A stretch of DNA of 11,840 nt from Flavobacteriaceae bacterium (lineage in GTDB: Bacteria > Bacteroidota > Bacteroidia > Flavobacteriales > Flavobacteriaceae), in NCBI GenBank assembly GCA_023145595.1, contig JAGLDM010000024.1, forward strand, positions 1 through 11,840, read 5' to 3'. Positions within the stretch are counted from its first letter, which is position 1, and every line of letters starts with the position of its first letter. The position numbers were made by a program, and so were the translations under genes. The notes beneath the pieces were generated by a model. That model saw only the letters and a program-made list of their open reading frames with translations, was not told the origin of the DNA and did no database searches. Of the stretch, positions 1-6,383 are shown piece after piece.

Positions 1-3
1 AAC

Positions 4-435
4 ATGAACATACAAATTATCAATAAATCAAAACACGAATTACCGAGTTACGAAACCATTGCTTCGGCTGGAATGGATTTACGCGCTAATATCAATGAGT
101 CAATCACTTTAAAACCGTTGGAAAGAACAATTGTAAAAACCGGACTTTTTATTGCGTTGCCTATAGGAACAGAAGCGCAAGTTCGGCCAAGAAGTGGCTT
201 GGCGGCAAAAAAAGGAATTACTGTTTTAAATGCTCCTGGAACTGTAGATGCAGATTATAGAGGAGAAATTGGTGTCATATTAGTCAACCTTTCTAATGAG
301 AATTTTGTAATCAATGATGGGGAACGTATTGCACAATTAGTGATTGCGAAACATGAACGTGCCGATTGGGAAGAAGTTTCTGAATTGAATGAAACAGCAC
401 GTGGCGCAGGCGGATTTGGAAGTACGGGGGTTTAA
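4..435 (+). CDS. dut: dUTP diphosphatase (dUTPase)
   Basis: This cytosolic enzyme hydrolyses dUTP to dUMP and pyrophosphate. It keeps uracil out of DNA and supplies dUMP for thymidylate synthesis. All five motifs of the homotrimeric dUTPase family are visible in order in 143 residues: AGMDLRA (22-28), PRSGLA (62-67), GTVDADY (79-85, with the catalytic Asp82 and the uracil-stacking Tyr85), GERIAQ (106-111) and the C-terminal glycine-rich lid [10 protein letters not shown] (133-142). The length is normal for the family and the protein looks complete. The ATG is only three bases inside the window, so its promoter and upstream neighbours cannot be seen. It converges on recA, with a dispersed repeat and a hairpin terminator between the two stops. 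Identification is firm because every motif is intact. Confidence 0.97.
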   Translation: MNIQIINKSKHELPSYETIASAGMDLRANINESITLKPLERTIVKTGLFIALPIGTEAQVRPRSGLAAKKGITVLNAPGTVDADYRGEIGVILVNLSNENFVINDGERIAQLVIAKHERADWEEVSELNETARGAGGFGSTGV

Positions 436-454
436 CCTATAATAGAAAAAACGA

Positions 455-513
455 TTGTCACACTGAGCCTGTCGAAGTGTAATTAAAAGTCTTCGACAGG
501 CTCAGACTGACAG
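455..513. repeat. dispersed inverted repeat (GAGCCTGTCGAAG type)
   Basis: The left arm at 455-477 and right arm at 491-513 are inverted copies that pair at 20 of 23 positions, around a 13-base loop. The core is CTGAGCCTGTCGAAG / CTTCGACAGGCTCAG. This core is familiar from dispersed intergenic repeats in Bacteroidota genomes (recalled, not searched here). It is much richer in GC than its surroundings and lies between two convergent genes, as such elements usually do. It has no T-run of its own, so I call it a repeat rather than the main terminator. Confidence 0.8.
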
Positions 514-561
514 TTTATATCAAAGTAAATCAAAAAGGTAATAGCAAAATTAGAACTAACA

Positions 562-598
562 AAAAAGCGGAAAATGATTTTATCATTTTCCGCTTTTT
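562..598. terminator. bidirectional intrinsic terminator between dut and recA
   Basis: A perfect 17-bp stem (562-578 with 582-598) closes a TTT loop. The GC-containing core GCGG/CCGC is flanked by A5 on the left and T5 on the right, so the hairpin followed by a U-run forms in either direction. It serves dut from the left and recA from the right, as expected between convergent genes. Confidence 0.92.
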
Positions 599-605
599 AA
601 AATTT

Positions 606-620
606 CTCCCCTTTGGGGAG
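606..620. repeat. short GC-rich hairpin (CTCCCC-TTT-GGGGAG)
   Basis: A perfect 6-bp stem with a TTT loop lies 17 bases past the recA stop, followed on the plus strand by ATTAAGAGGGGC. This C4/G4 hairpin with a nearby second G4 block resembles another small dispersed palindrome seen in flavobacterial intergenic DNA (recalled, not searched). It may add to termination of recA, but the adjacent 17-bp terminator is the stronger signal. Confidence 0.5.
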
Positions 621-636
621 ATTAAGAGGGGCTTTT

Positions 637-1641
637 CTACTTCTCAGCAATTGCTGCTTTAATTTTTGTTTCTAACTCATCTGCTAAATCTGGATTATCT
701 TTAATCAATCCTTTTACAGCATCTCGTCCTTGCCCTAATTTCGTTTCTCCGTAACTAAACCAAGATCCGCTTTTCTTTACAATATTATAATCTACCGCTA
801 AATCTAAAATTTCTCCTACTTTAGAAATTCCTTCACCATACATAATATCAAATTCTGCAATTTGGAAAGGTGGTGCCACTTTGTTTTTTACAACTTTTAC
901 CTTGGTCATGTTCCCAAGAACTTGATCGCCATCTTTAATTTGCGTTCTTCTACGAATATCTAAACGAACGGAAGCATAAAATTTCAATGCATTACCCCCA
1001 GTTGTTGTTTCTGGATTTCCGAACATTACCCCTATTTTTTCACGTAATTGATTGATAAAAATTACTGTACAATTGGTTTTACTAATCGTACCCGTCATTT
1101 TACGCAAGGCCTGAGACATTAATCGTGCATGCAATCCCATTTTAGAATCACCCATTTCTCCTTCAATCTCACTTTTTGGAGTTAAGGCTGCAACCGAATC
1201 AATCACTACCAAATCAATAGCGCCAGAACGAATTAAATTTTCTGCAATTTCAAGTGCTTGCTCTCCATAATCTGGTTGAGAAATAATTAAATTCTCAACA
1301 TCAATACCTAACTTTTCAGCATAAAATCTATCAAAAGCGTGTTCTGCATCAATAAATGCGGCAATTCCACCTGCTTTTTGTGCTTCTGCAATGGCGTGTA
1401 ATGTTAAGGTTGTTTTACCCGAAGATTCCGGCCCATAAATTTCAACCACTCTCCCTCTTGGATATCCACCAACACCGAGTGCTAAATCTAACCCTAATGA
1501 ACCTGAGGATATTGCCTCAATATCTTCGTGAGCCATATCACCCATTTTCATAACGGCGCCTTTACCGTATGTTTTATCTAATTTATCTAAAGTAAGTTGT
1601 AAGGCCTTTAATTTTGCTGCTTTTTCTTTATCTGCTGCCAT
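637..1641 (-). CDS. recA: RecA recombinase
   Basis: RecA forms ATP-dependent filaments on single-stranded DNA, catalyses strand exchange in homologous recombination and repair, and acts as co-protease where a LexA-type SOS system exists. In 334 residues the sequence shows Walker A GPESSGKT (70-77), Walker B LVVID (144-148), and the L2 DNA-binding loop region running from [14 protein letters not shown] into ETTTGG (about 197-216). The N-terminal polymerisation helix and a short acidic C-terminal region are also present. The length is at the short end of the family, which is normal for Bacteroidota. The ATG at 1641 gives the expected N-terminus. The gene appears monocistronic. It ends 39 bases from a bidirectional terminator, and a perfect 9-bp-arm palindrome lies 56-74 bases upstream of its start. 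Identification is firm. Confidence 0.99.
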   Translation of the reverse strand: MAADKEKAAKLKALQLTLDKLDKTYGKGAVMKMGDMAHEDIEAISSGSLGLDLALGVGGYPRGRVVEIYGPESSGKTTLTLHAIAEAQKAGGIAAFIDAEHAFDRFYAEKLGIDVENLIISQPDYGEQALEIAENLIRSGAIDLVVIDSVAALTPKSEIEGEMGDSKMGLHARLMSQALRKMTGTISKTNCTVIFINQLREKIGVMFGNPETTTGGNALKFYASVRLDIRRRTQIKDGDQVLGNMTKVKVVKNKVAPPFQIAEFDIMYGEGISKVGEILDLAVDYNIVKKSGSWFSYGETKLGQGRDAVKGLIKDNPDLADELETKIKAAIAEK

Positions 1642-1677
1642 ATTTTGTTATTAATTAATTTCTGAAAAGCTAAATTA

Positions 1678-1705
1678 CAAAAATTATAAACAAAGCCTGC
1701 TCAAA
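1678..1705 (-). promoter_or_regulatory. probable recA promoter
   Basis: Reading leftward, AATTTTTG (1685-1678) matches seven of eight positions of the Bacteroidota -7 element TAnnTTTG. A TTTG at 1705-1702 stands 16 bp further upstream, slightly closer than usual. Transcription would start near 1674, giving a leader of about 33 bases. The -33 element falls inside the palindrome at 1697-1715. Confidence 0.45.
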
Positions 1706-1715
1706 TTTTGAGCAG
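1697..1715. promoter_or_regulatory. perfect palindrome overlapping the recA -33 region
   Basis: CTGCTCAAA and TTTGAGCAG are perfect 9-bp arms around one central T. The element overlaps the proposed recA -33 element. It also lies just downstream of the doubtful minus-strand ORF at 1736-1948. It could be an operator for recA or a hairpin at the end of that ORF. It lacks a good U-run on the minus strand, which weakens the terminator reading. Confidence 0.5.
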
Positions 1716-1735
1716 AAAATAAAAAAGAATAAAAA

Positions 1736-1948
1736 TTAACTTTTTGCAAACTTTTTATAGCCTTTATAAATTGTCCTATATGCCCAAAATCCATTTACTC
1801 TAGCGTTTAGAAGTATTACAAAAAATCTAGAAAGACCAACTTTACCTATCAAAGGTCTAAGAACTCCAATCCAAAATTGGATCACGAACCGATTAAATTC
1901 ATAAACAAGTTCATTTTTGACTGGAATATTAATAATGCTAAATTTCAA
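1736..1948 (-). CDS. doubtful small hypothetical protein
   Basis: This is a 70-codon open frame I do not recognise. The predicted protein is hydrophobic and basic, with aromatic stretches such as RFVIQFWIGVL, RFFVILL and NGFWAYRTIYKGYKKF. It might sit on or in a membrane, but no clear signal peptide is visible. There is no in-frame ATG. The only upstream start is TTG at 1948-1946, with GTG possible further in, and an in-frame stop lies at 1966-1964. I see no TAnnTTTG promoter in front of it. It may be a remnant of a longer gene, a genuine small gene with a rare start, or chance. The composition looks more protein-like than most shadow frames and no other gene occupies this strand or interval, which is the only support. 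Confidence 0.25.
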   Translation of the reverse strand: MKFSIINIPVKNELVYEFNRFVIQFWIGVLRPLIGKVGLSRFFVILLNARVNGFWAYRTIYKGYKKFAKS

Positions 1949-1987
1949 AACACAGCGGTTTAATCAAATAAATTGCTGATTTTATAT

Positions 1988-1995
1988 TACTTTTG
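1988..1995 (+). promoter_or_regulatory. -7 promoter element of the lipoprotein gene
   Basis: TACTTTTG is an exact match to the Bacteroidota -7 consensus TAnnTTTG. Transcription would start near 1999, leaving a leader of about 36 bases before the ATG at 2035. No good TTTG is seen at the -33 position, so the promoter may be weak or regulated. Confidence 0.5.
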
Positions 1996-2034
1996 ACATA
2001 CTAACGAAATCTAATTTTTTAAAAAAAAGTAATT

Positions 2035-2517
2035 ATGAAAAATCTGTTTGTAAAAGGAATAGCGCTAGGTTGTCTGTTTTTATTGATCGCTTCTTGTAAT
2101 TCGAATAAGGAAAAATCAACTTCTGTATTGATTGACAAAGAACAAATTAAAAAAGACATTCAAGCTCGGGAGAACCAATTTGCTGAGACATATAATAATG
2201 GGGTGTTGAAGGATATTGGTTATTATGCTGATGACGCTGTTACTTTTTATCAAAACATGGCTCCAATAAGAAGTGAAAAGGAACGATTAGAAATTTTAAA
2301 AATAGACCCCTTAAACACTAACAAAATTTCATTTACAACAATTGAAGTATTTGCATCGAAAGATGGAGATCAAGTGTTGGAAATTGGTTATTATTCTGTA
2401 GTTGATTCTACTCATACTGCAATAAATACAGGGAACTATATGAGTCTATTTGAAAAAAGGGATGGTCAATATGTTTGCCTTAGAGACATGAGCGTCTCTG
2501 ATATGCCTATAGATTAA
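2035..2517 (+). CDS. small lipoprotein with an NTF2-like (SnoaL/DUF4440) fold
   Basis: The 160-residue product starts with a lipoprotein signal: a basic N-terminus, a hydrophobic core and the lipobox LIASC, with Cys21 as the lipidated residue. The mature part starts with a charged linker (SNKEKSTS), followed by a helix (about 38-58) and a sheet-rich region. The arrangement ARENQFAETYNNG, then YADDAVTF, then NTGNYMSLFEKRDGQYVCLRDMS, is typical of NTF2-like DUF4440/SnoaL proteins. These form cone-shaped dimers that bind small ligands or act as enzymes. Active-site residues cannot be assigned, so no reaction is proposed. It should be anchored in the inner or outer membrane facing the periplasm. 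It is monocistronic, with its own -7 element and a strong hairpin terminator just downstream. The lipoprotein call is firm; the fold is a family-level inference. Confidence 0.75.
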   Translation: MKNLFVKGIALGCLFLLIASCNSNKEKSTSVLIDKEQIKKDIQARENQFAETYNNGVLKDIGYYADDAVTFYQNMAPIRSEKERLEILKIDPLNTNKISFTTIEVFASKDGDQVLEIGYYSVVDSTHTAINTGNYMSLFEKRDGQYVCLRDMSVSDMPID

Positions 2518-2533
2518 AGGTGAAAATCAATTT

Positions 2534-2575
2534 AAAAAAGAGAGGCTATTTCAAATGAAATAGCCTCTCTTTTTT
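2534..2575. terminator. bidirectional intrinsic terminator
   Basis: A perfect 19-bp stem (2534-2552 with 2557-2575) closes an AAAT loop. The core GAGAGGCTATTTC is bordered by A6 on the left and T6 on the right, so it terminates both the lipoprotein gene from the left and the low-complexity secreted protein gene from the right. Confidence 0.93.
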
Positions 2576-2594
2576 GTCAGTTGTTTGTGTAAAT

Positions 2595-3713
2595 TTATCG
2601 TCTTCGGCCACCACCGCCACCTGTTCGACCACCACTTGGTCGACTTGCACCACCAGAAGGAGGGCGTGTTCTCATCGTTCTGGATCCAGAAGATCTATTA
2701 GATGATCTTGGTGCTGTTGACCTTTTAGTTGTTGTTGGGCTGTTTGATCTATTGCGTGTGGTCGACCTATTCGATGTAGATGCTCCTTTTGAGGTTCGAC
2801 TACCCTGTGATTTCGACTGGTTTGTAGAGGCTCGATTAGAAGTTGATGCTTTATTTGATGTACGTCCTCTTTTTGAGGTTGAAGGTCGTGAACCGCCTTG
2901 ACCCGAAGTTTTGAAATTCCCTTTTTTAACATTGTTATTTACAGTGTTAGAGGTCTTTCTCGTATTCTTATTATAATTGTTATAGGTGTTGCGATTATTA
3001 ACATTAATATTTACTGATGTATGCCCGCGACCACCGTGGTAATGACTGTGGCGATAATAATGATTATGTCTATAAACACCAATTGATACAACCGCAAAGG
3101 GTCTCCAATAAGGTGGATAGTATCCATAATAATAGGGTGGGTAATAAGGCACATATACCGGCGAATACACATATTGTACTACTGGTGCAGATTGAACGAC
3201 AATAACTTCTGTAGATGCCTGTACATTAACCGTAACCGGGTCCTCTCCTTTATATGCGGGGTTTGCTGTAACTGACTCTGTAGTTTTTGAACGTGGCTCT
3301 ACAACATAATCTTTACCATATAATTCCTTATCACCTATGATTTGCATAGAAATATCACCTGCTTCATCTTTTGCAATTGAAATAACGGCTACATCCTGAG
3401 TTTCTTTTTCACTTATTGCGTCTTGTAAAATAAATAAGAAGTCGTCTCCGGTTTGTTCGGTTACAACTTTAATAAAATCGACTTTACCGTCATTATTCAA
3501 ATCTAAATTAGCAATTCCAGTTTTTTCGTCGTTCAACGCTTTTTCAAAATCTTCAATTGTTTTTGATTCTTGAAAAAGGTCTAATACCGCGTAAAGATCT
3601 AAGTCATCTCCAGGTAAACCCAATAGTGGTTTGTCATTCTCTGTTTGAGAAAAAGAAGGGAAGTTAATAAGACTTATTGTTAGTATTAAAATTAATAAAA
3701 ATCTAGTTTTCAT
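2595..3713 (-). CDS. secreted low-complexity protein (EF-hand-like loop, Tyr/Pro/His-rich middle, basic Arg/Ser/Gly tail)
   Basis: I do not recognise a named family. I start it at the ATG at 3713 (372 residues), because MKTRFLLILILTISLINF is a classic signal peptide ending near FSQ; an in-frame TTG ten codons upstream would spoil it. The mature N-terminal half looks folded: GLPGDDLDLYAVLDLFQES, then DLNNDGKVDFIKV, an EF-hand or dockerin-like DxNxDGxxD loop, and repeated short beta-like stretches. The middle is Tyr/Pro-rich (YVPYYPPYYYGYYPPYW), followed by a His-rich stretch (HNHYYRHSHYHGG). The last third is almost entirely Asn, Ser, Thr, Arg, Lys and Gly, ending in GGGGGRRR, so it is strongly basic and probably disordered. 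Exported binding to calcium, metal, nucleic acid or the cell surface is possible, but only inferred. No type IX sorting domain is seen. It is monocistronic and ends at a terminator. Confidence 0.75.
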   Translation of the reverse strand: MKTRFLLILILTISLINFPSFSQTENDKPLLGLPGDDLDLYAVLDLFQESKTIEDFEKALNDEKTGIANLDLNNDGKVDFIKVVTEQTGDDFLFILQDAISEKETQDVAVISIAKDEAGDISMQIIGDKELYGKDYVVEPRSKTTESVTANPAYKGEDPVTVNVQASTEVIVVQSAPVVQYVYSPVYVPYYPPYYYGYYPPYWRPFAVVSIGVYRHNHYYRHSHYHGGRGHTSVNINVNNRNTYNNYNKNTRKTSNTVNNNVKKGNFKTSGQGGSRPSTSKRGRTSNKASTSNRASTNQSKSQGSRTSKGASTSNRSTTRNRSNSPTTTKRSTAPRSSNRSSGSRTMRTRPPSGGASRPSGGRTGGGGGRRR

Positions 3714-3792
3714 AATATCTGTTTTAATTTTCTCCAAATACAATCGGAGGTTAAACTATTTACTACGGTATAAATTATACTAAATCCAGTAA

Positions 3793-3837
3793 TTTGTATA
3801 GATTCAAAATTACTTTCATACCTATACAAAGGTATGA
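3793..3837 (-). promoter_or_regulatory. nested inverted repeats upstream of the low-complexity protein gene
   Basis: Read leftward, TCATACC (3837-3831) pairs with GGTATGA (3822-3816), leaving the loop TTTGTATA (3830-3823). That loop is the exact complement of TATACAAA (3800-3793), 15 bases further on. As RNA this is the layout of an H-type pseudoknot. As DNA it is two overlapping operators. TACCTTTG (3834-3827) is also an exact TAnnTTTG -7 element, implying a start near 3823 and a leader of about 110 bases. The promoter and full-pseudoknot readings exclude each other, since the RNA fold needs transcription to begin upstream of 3837. Confidence 0.5.
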
Positions 3838-3970
3838 GATTTCTCAATACAACTTCATTATTGGAGTTAAAAATGTAATTCCACTATATATTAAATCATT
3901 AGCCTTGATGTAATATCATATGGTTACTTATTAATTGAATTTAAGGAGTCAAACGTACTACAACTTAAAA

Positions 3971-4090
3971 AACCCTGATGGCGCGGATTTACAATCCGTG
4001 ACCTCTATATTAACACTAGCCGCTCTATTTACAATTCATTATCTAACTCTGCATAGTTCCTAGCCATCGGAAAACATTTCCGCGTTATCG
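3971..4090. repeat. probable REP/RAYT-type repeat relic with two tri-loop hairpins
   Basis: This stretch is clearly richer in GC than its flanks. It carries two small hairpins with three-base loops: CGGATT-TAC-AATCCG (3984-3998, extendable to 3982-4000 with one G-T pair) and CGGAAA-ACA-TTTCCG (4068-4082). The motifs GCGCGGATTTACAATCCGTG and CATCGGAAAACATTTCCGCG resemble ends of dispersed elements linked to REP-associated Y1 transposases in Bacteroidota (recalled, not searched). There is no transposase here, so it would be a non-autonomous copy or a remnant. Confidence 0.45.
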
Positions 4091-4145
4091 GTGTTTTTTC
4101 TGTGGGTGTTTACATCTACTAATCTAAAAAAAGGAATTCAAAGTC

Positions 4146-4592
4146 CTACTTTTTATATACCATTTTAATATGCGGAATTCCATCTTCTAAATACTCCTTT
4201 CCTACTTGTTTAAAATCATGAGTTTCGTAAAACTTTTTTAAATAAACCTGAGCAGAAATCGTAATTTCTGAAGTGCTAAACTTTTCTTTTATCGTTTCTA
4301 TACTGGCTTTCATCAACCGGTGACCCAATTTATCATTCCTATATTTTTCTTTTACCACTACCCTACCAATACTAGCTTCTTTAAAATAGTTTCCGGGAGC
4401 AAATAATCGGGTGCATGCAATTACAGTGTCTTTTTTAGTAAAATATAAATGCAATGCTTTTTGATCTTTAAAATCTAAATCTTGATATACACAATCTTGT
4501 TCAACCACAAAAACCTCATTTCTTAATTGTAAAATAGCATACAATTCTGAGGTGGTTAATTCTTTAAATGTTTTTATGATTGGTTGCAGCAT
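4146..4592 (-). CDS. GNAT-family N-acetyltransferase, ElaA-like
   Basis: This 148-residue cytosolic protein has the layout of the ElaA branch of the GNAT acetyltransferases, which transfer the acetyl group of acetyl-CoA to an amine whose identity is unknown. The ElaA-type N-terminal signature is seen as LRNEVFVVEQDCVYQDLDFKD (23-43), followed by a histidine in ALHLY. The core acetyl-CoA-binding strand and loop are IGRVVVKEKYRNDKLGHRLM (75-94), where R/Q-x-x-G-x-G/A appears as RNDKLG. The C-terminal part AQVYLKKFYETHDFKQVGKEYLEDGIPH is the usual GNAT strand-helix-strand end. Length and start (ATG, LQPIIKTF) are normal. It follows the CDF gene on the same strand after an 88-base gap, so it may be a third operon member or have its own promoter; none was found. 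The family is confident, the substrate unknown. Confidence 0.9.
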   Translation of the reverse strand: MLQPIIKTFKELTTSELYAILQLRNEVFVVEQDCVYQDLDFKDQKALHLYFTKKDTVIACTRLFAPGNYFKEASIGRVVVKEKYRNDKLGHRLMKASIETIKEKFSTSEITISAQVYLKKFYETHDFKQVGKEYLEDGIPHIKMVYKK

Positions 4593-4664
4593 TGTTCATT
4601 AATTATATGACCTAAAAAACATTGATGTAATTCTTTTTATTTCAATCGTTTATATAAATAATTC

Positions 4665-4687
4665 AGATTGATACTTTACATCAATCT
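4665..4687. repeat. 8-bp inverted repeat across the CDF stop codon
   Basis: AGATTGAT (4665-4672) and ATCAATCT (4680-4687) form an 8-bp stem with a 7-base loop that includes the CDF stop. No U-run follows on the minus strand, so it is at best a weak or processing hairpin between the CDF and acetyltransferase genes. Confidence 0.35.
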
Positions 4688-5592
4688 TGAACAATAATGT
4701 CTTTTTTACCACGCTTTCTAAATTCTGGCTGAATATTAGTATGATTGATTTTGAATTTCTTCAAAAGTAATTCTTCTATAGTTTCTAACACAAAATCAAA
4801 TTTAGATAACTTAATATCTTCTTCAAAATCAATGTGGGCTTCTAAATGAACTTCATCTTCATTTAGTTGCCAAATATGCACATGGTGTATGTTTTTAACA
4901 TCTTCTAATTCATTAATAAGAGTAACTATTTCTTGTACCTTAATTTCTTCAGGAGTAAATAACATTAATACTTTGGTGGAGTCTTTTAATAATTGGTAGC
5001 CCATAAAAATAAGATATATAGCAATTGCAAAAGTCAACAAACTGTCTACCCAAAAAACTTCATAATATTTCATTAATAAGCCACCTATCAAAACAGCAAC
5101 ACTTGCCATCATATCGGTAAGTAAATGTAAATATGCAGATCTCATATTCATATTTTTATCTGCATCCTTTTTAAGAAGTAGTACACTAAATCCATTAGCT
5201 GCAACACCAAGTATGGCCATCCAAATAACTAAATCAGATTCAATTTCTTGGGGAGACAGAAAGCGTTTTACGGCTTCAATAATCAATAAAATAGCAACAA
5301 TTATTAAAGTAGATGCATTTACAAAGGCGGCAATAATTTCGGCTCTCTTATATCCAAAAGTTTTATTTTGTGAGGCTTTTCTTTTGGAGAGTTTATTTGC
5401 TGCATAACTTATAATTAATGATAATACATCACTAAAATTATGCAAGGCATCAGAAAGCAAGGCTAAACTCCCAGAAAGGATTCCGCCTATAACTTGTGAT
5501 ACCGTTATTATAATATTAAGAAATATAGAGATTAAAAGGTTGCGTCCTTTTAAATCGCCATGATGGTGTGAATGGTTATGTGAATGCGCCAT
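4681..5592 (-). CDS. cation diffusion facilitator (Zn2+-type metal exporter)
   Basis: This is an inner-membrane, proton-coupled metal exporter of the CDF family, 303 residues, close to ZitB/CzcD. It starts with a His-rich cytosolic tail (HSHNHSHHHGD, residues 3-13). Six membrane segments follow, then a cytosolic ferredoxin-like domain (about 210-290) with HHVHIW and HLEAHIDF. The transport-site ligands are His51 and Asp55 in DALHNFSD (helix 2) and His156 and Asp160 in HLLTD (helix 5). The HD-HD pattern is associated with zinc or cadmium selectivity, rather than the DD-DD or other patterns of iron and manganese CDFs. Its ATG overlaps the rpiB stop as TAATG, so the two are translationally coupled and share the rpiB promoter. 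Metal export here and iron uptake 3 kb away are not obviously linked. I give no symbol because the exact orthologue is uncertain. Confidence 0.94.
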   Translation of the reverse strand: MAHSHNHSHHHGDLKGRNLLISIFLNIIITVSQVIGGILSGSLALLSDALHNFSDVLSLIISYAANKLSKRKASQNKTFGYKRAEIIAAFVNASTLIIVAILLIIEAVKRFLSPQEIESDLVIWMAILGVAANGFSVLLLKKDADKNMNMRSAYLHLLTDMMASVAVLIGGLLMKYYEVFWVDSLLTFAIAIYLIFMGYQLLKDSTKVLMLFTPEEIKVQEIVTLINELEDVKNIHHVHIWQLNEDEVHLEAHIDFEEDIKLSKFDFVLETIEELLLKKFKINHTNIQPEFRKRGKKDIIVQD

Positions 5593-6032
5593 TAGCTAAT
5601 TTTACACATTGGTATTTTATCTATTCTCGTTTGATGTCTTCCCCCTTCAAATTCTGTTTCTAAAAATGTTTTTACCATTTCTATTGCTTGCGGAATAGAA
5701 GTATATCTTGCTGGAATACACAAAATATTTGCATTATTATGTAATTTTATTAATTCTACTATTTCTTTATTCCAACACAAACCAGCACGCACATTTTTAT
5801 ATTTATTTGCTGTCATTGCTACTCCGTTTGCGGTTCCACAAAAAAGAATTCCTAAATCAACTTTACCTTCATTAACATCACTCGCAACAGGATGTACAAA
5901 ATCTGGATAATCAACACTATCCAAAACATCTGTTCCGTAATTAATAACTTCAATATTTTGTGATTTTAAATATTCAACAACTGCAAATTTATAATCTGGT
6001 CCGGCATGATCATTTCCTATTGCTGCCTTCAT
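5592..6032 (-). CDS. rpiB: ribose-5-phosphate isomerase B (RpiB/LacAB family)
   Basis: This cytosolic isomerase interconverts ribose 5-phosphate and ribulose 5-phosphate in the non-oxidative pentose phosphate pathway. The 146-residue sequence has the family N-terminus IGNDHAG (5-11, Asp8 and His9 for substrate binding). The catalytic Cys65 lies in GILFCGTANGVAMTANK (61-77), which also holds the anion-hole glycines. His98 and Asn99 are in LHNNANI (97-103). The GTANG version of the loop, rather than GTGxG, is as I recall it from other Bacteroidota RpiB proteins. Length is normal and the ATG start agrees with the family. It is the first gene of a leftward operon with the CDF exporter, overlapping it by one base, and has a well-formed promoter 20 bases upstream. 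RpiB and allose-phosphate isomerase cannot be told apart by sequence alone. Confidence 0.95.
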   Translation of the reverse strand: MKAAIGNDHAGPDYKFAVVEYLKSQNIEVINYGTDVLDSVDYPDFVHPVASDVNEGKVDLGILFCGTANGVAMTANKYKNVRAGLCWNKEIVELIKLHNNANILCIPARYTSIPQAIEMVKTFLETEFEGGRHQTRIDKIPMCKIS

Positions 6033-6055
6033 AATATTATTCTTTTAAATTTACC

Positions 6056-6085
6056 CAAAAATACAAAAAACCCGTTATTAACAAA
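6056..6085 (-). promoter_or_regulatory. rpiB promoter
   Basis: Reading leftward, TTTG (6085-6082), 18 bp, then TATTTTTG (6063-6056) is a full match to the Bacteroidota TTTG / TAnnTTTG pattern. Transcription should start near 6052, giving a leader of about 20 bases. Confidence 0.8.
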
Positions 6086-6120
6086 TAAAAATTCAAATGT
6101 TAATAGTAAAAATTCAAATG
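6086..6120. repeat. two 14-base direct repeats directly upstream of the rpiB promoter
   Basis: TAAAAATTCAAATG occurs at 6086-6099 and again at 6107-6120, exactly 21 bp apart, i.e. two helical turns. The first copy abuts the rpiB -33 element. A same-face spacing beside a promoter suggests a tandem protein-binding site or an UP-like element; iterons of a replication origin are the alternative. Confidence 0.6.
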
Positions 6121-6329
6121 ATTGATTATCAGTATAATTAATAGAAACACTAAATGTTAGCAAATAATGACTTTAAAAAGATAACTAAATTAGGATACTT
6201 TAAAAAAAATAACAATACACCATAATTAATTTAATATCAAAATATATTTATCTTTTTTAGGAATAAGTTATAAACGTAATAATTAGTGTTTGTAAACATT
6301 TAACTGCTCTTTTTTTATTAGCTAATTAC

Positions 6330-6383
6330 TGTGATTAAGGTTATAAACAAGCTGTGGATAACCTTAATAATATATGTGATTAA
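6330..6383. other. DnaA-box cluster with an 11-bp inverted repeat
   Basis: TGTGGATAA (6353-6361) is a perfect DnaA box (TTATCCACA on the minus strand). TTATAAACA (6341-6349) faces it, and TGTGATTAA occurs on each side (6330-6338 and 6375-6383), each 7 of 9. The two central boxes are embedded in a perfect inverted repeat, ATTAAGGTTAT (6334-6344) and ATAACCTTAAT (6358-6368), with a 13-base spacer. The dense, symmetric arrangement suggests DnaA binding. Confidence 0.5.

Larger units (their letters stand above)
3714..4145. other. 432-base non-coding gap
   Basis: No credible gene is present. The right-to-left order is: a GC-richer hairpin-bearing stretch (about 3971-4090), an AT-rich stretch, the nested inverted repeats at 3793-3837, and the short leader of the low-complexity protein gene. 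On the acetyltransferase side (4091-4145) I see no convincing terminator after its stop at 4146. Confidence 0.7.

Noticed and set aside
1697..1715. A LexA box of E. coli or Bacillus type
   Set aside because: CTGCTCAAATTTTGAGCAG does not match CTGTN8ACAG or the GAACN4GTTC pattern; a different operator or a hairpin is more likely.
2672..3205. Open frames on both strands inside the low-complexity protein gene
   Set aside because: They are by-products of the repetitive codon use of the real gene, without signal, motif or promoter.
6086..6120. CRISPR-like repeats
   Set aside because: There are only two 14-base copies with a 7-base spacer, no array and no cas genes.
6239..6300. Short possible ORFs in the AT-rich gap
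   Set aside because: They are broken by frequent stops and have no family-like sequence.
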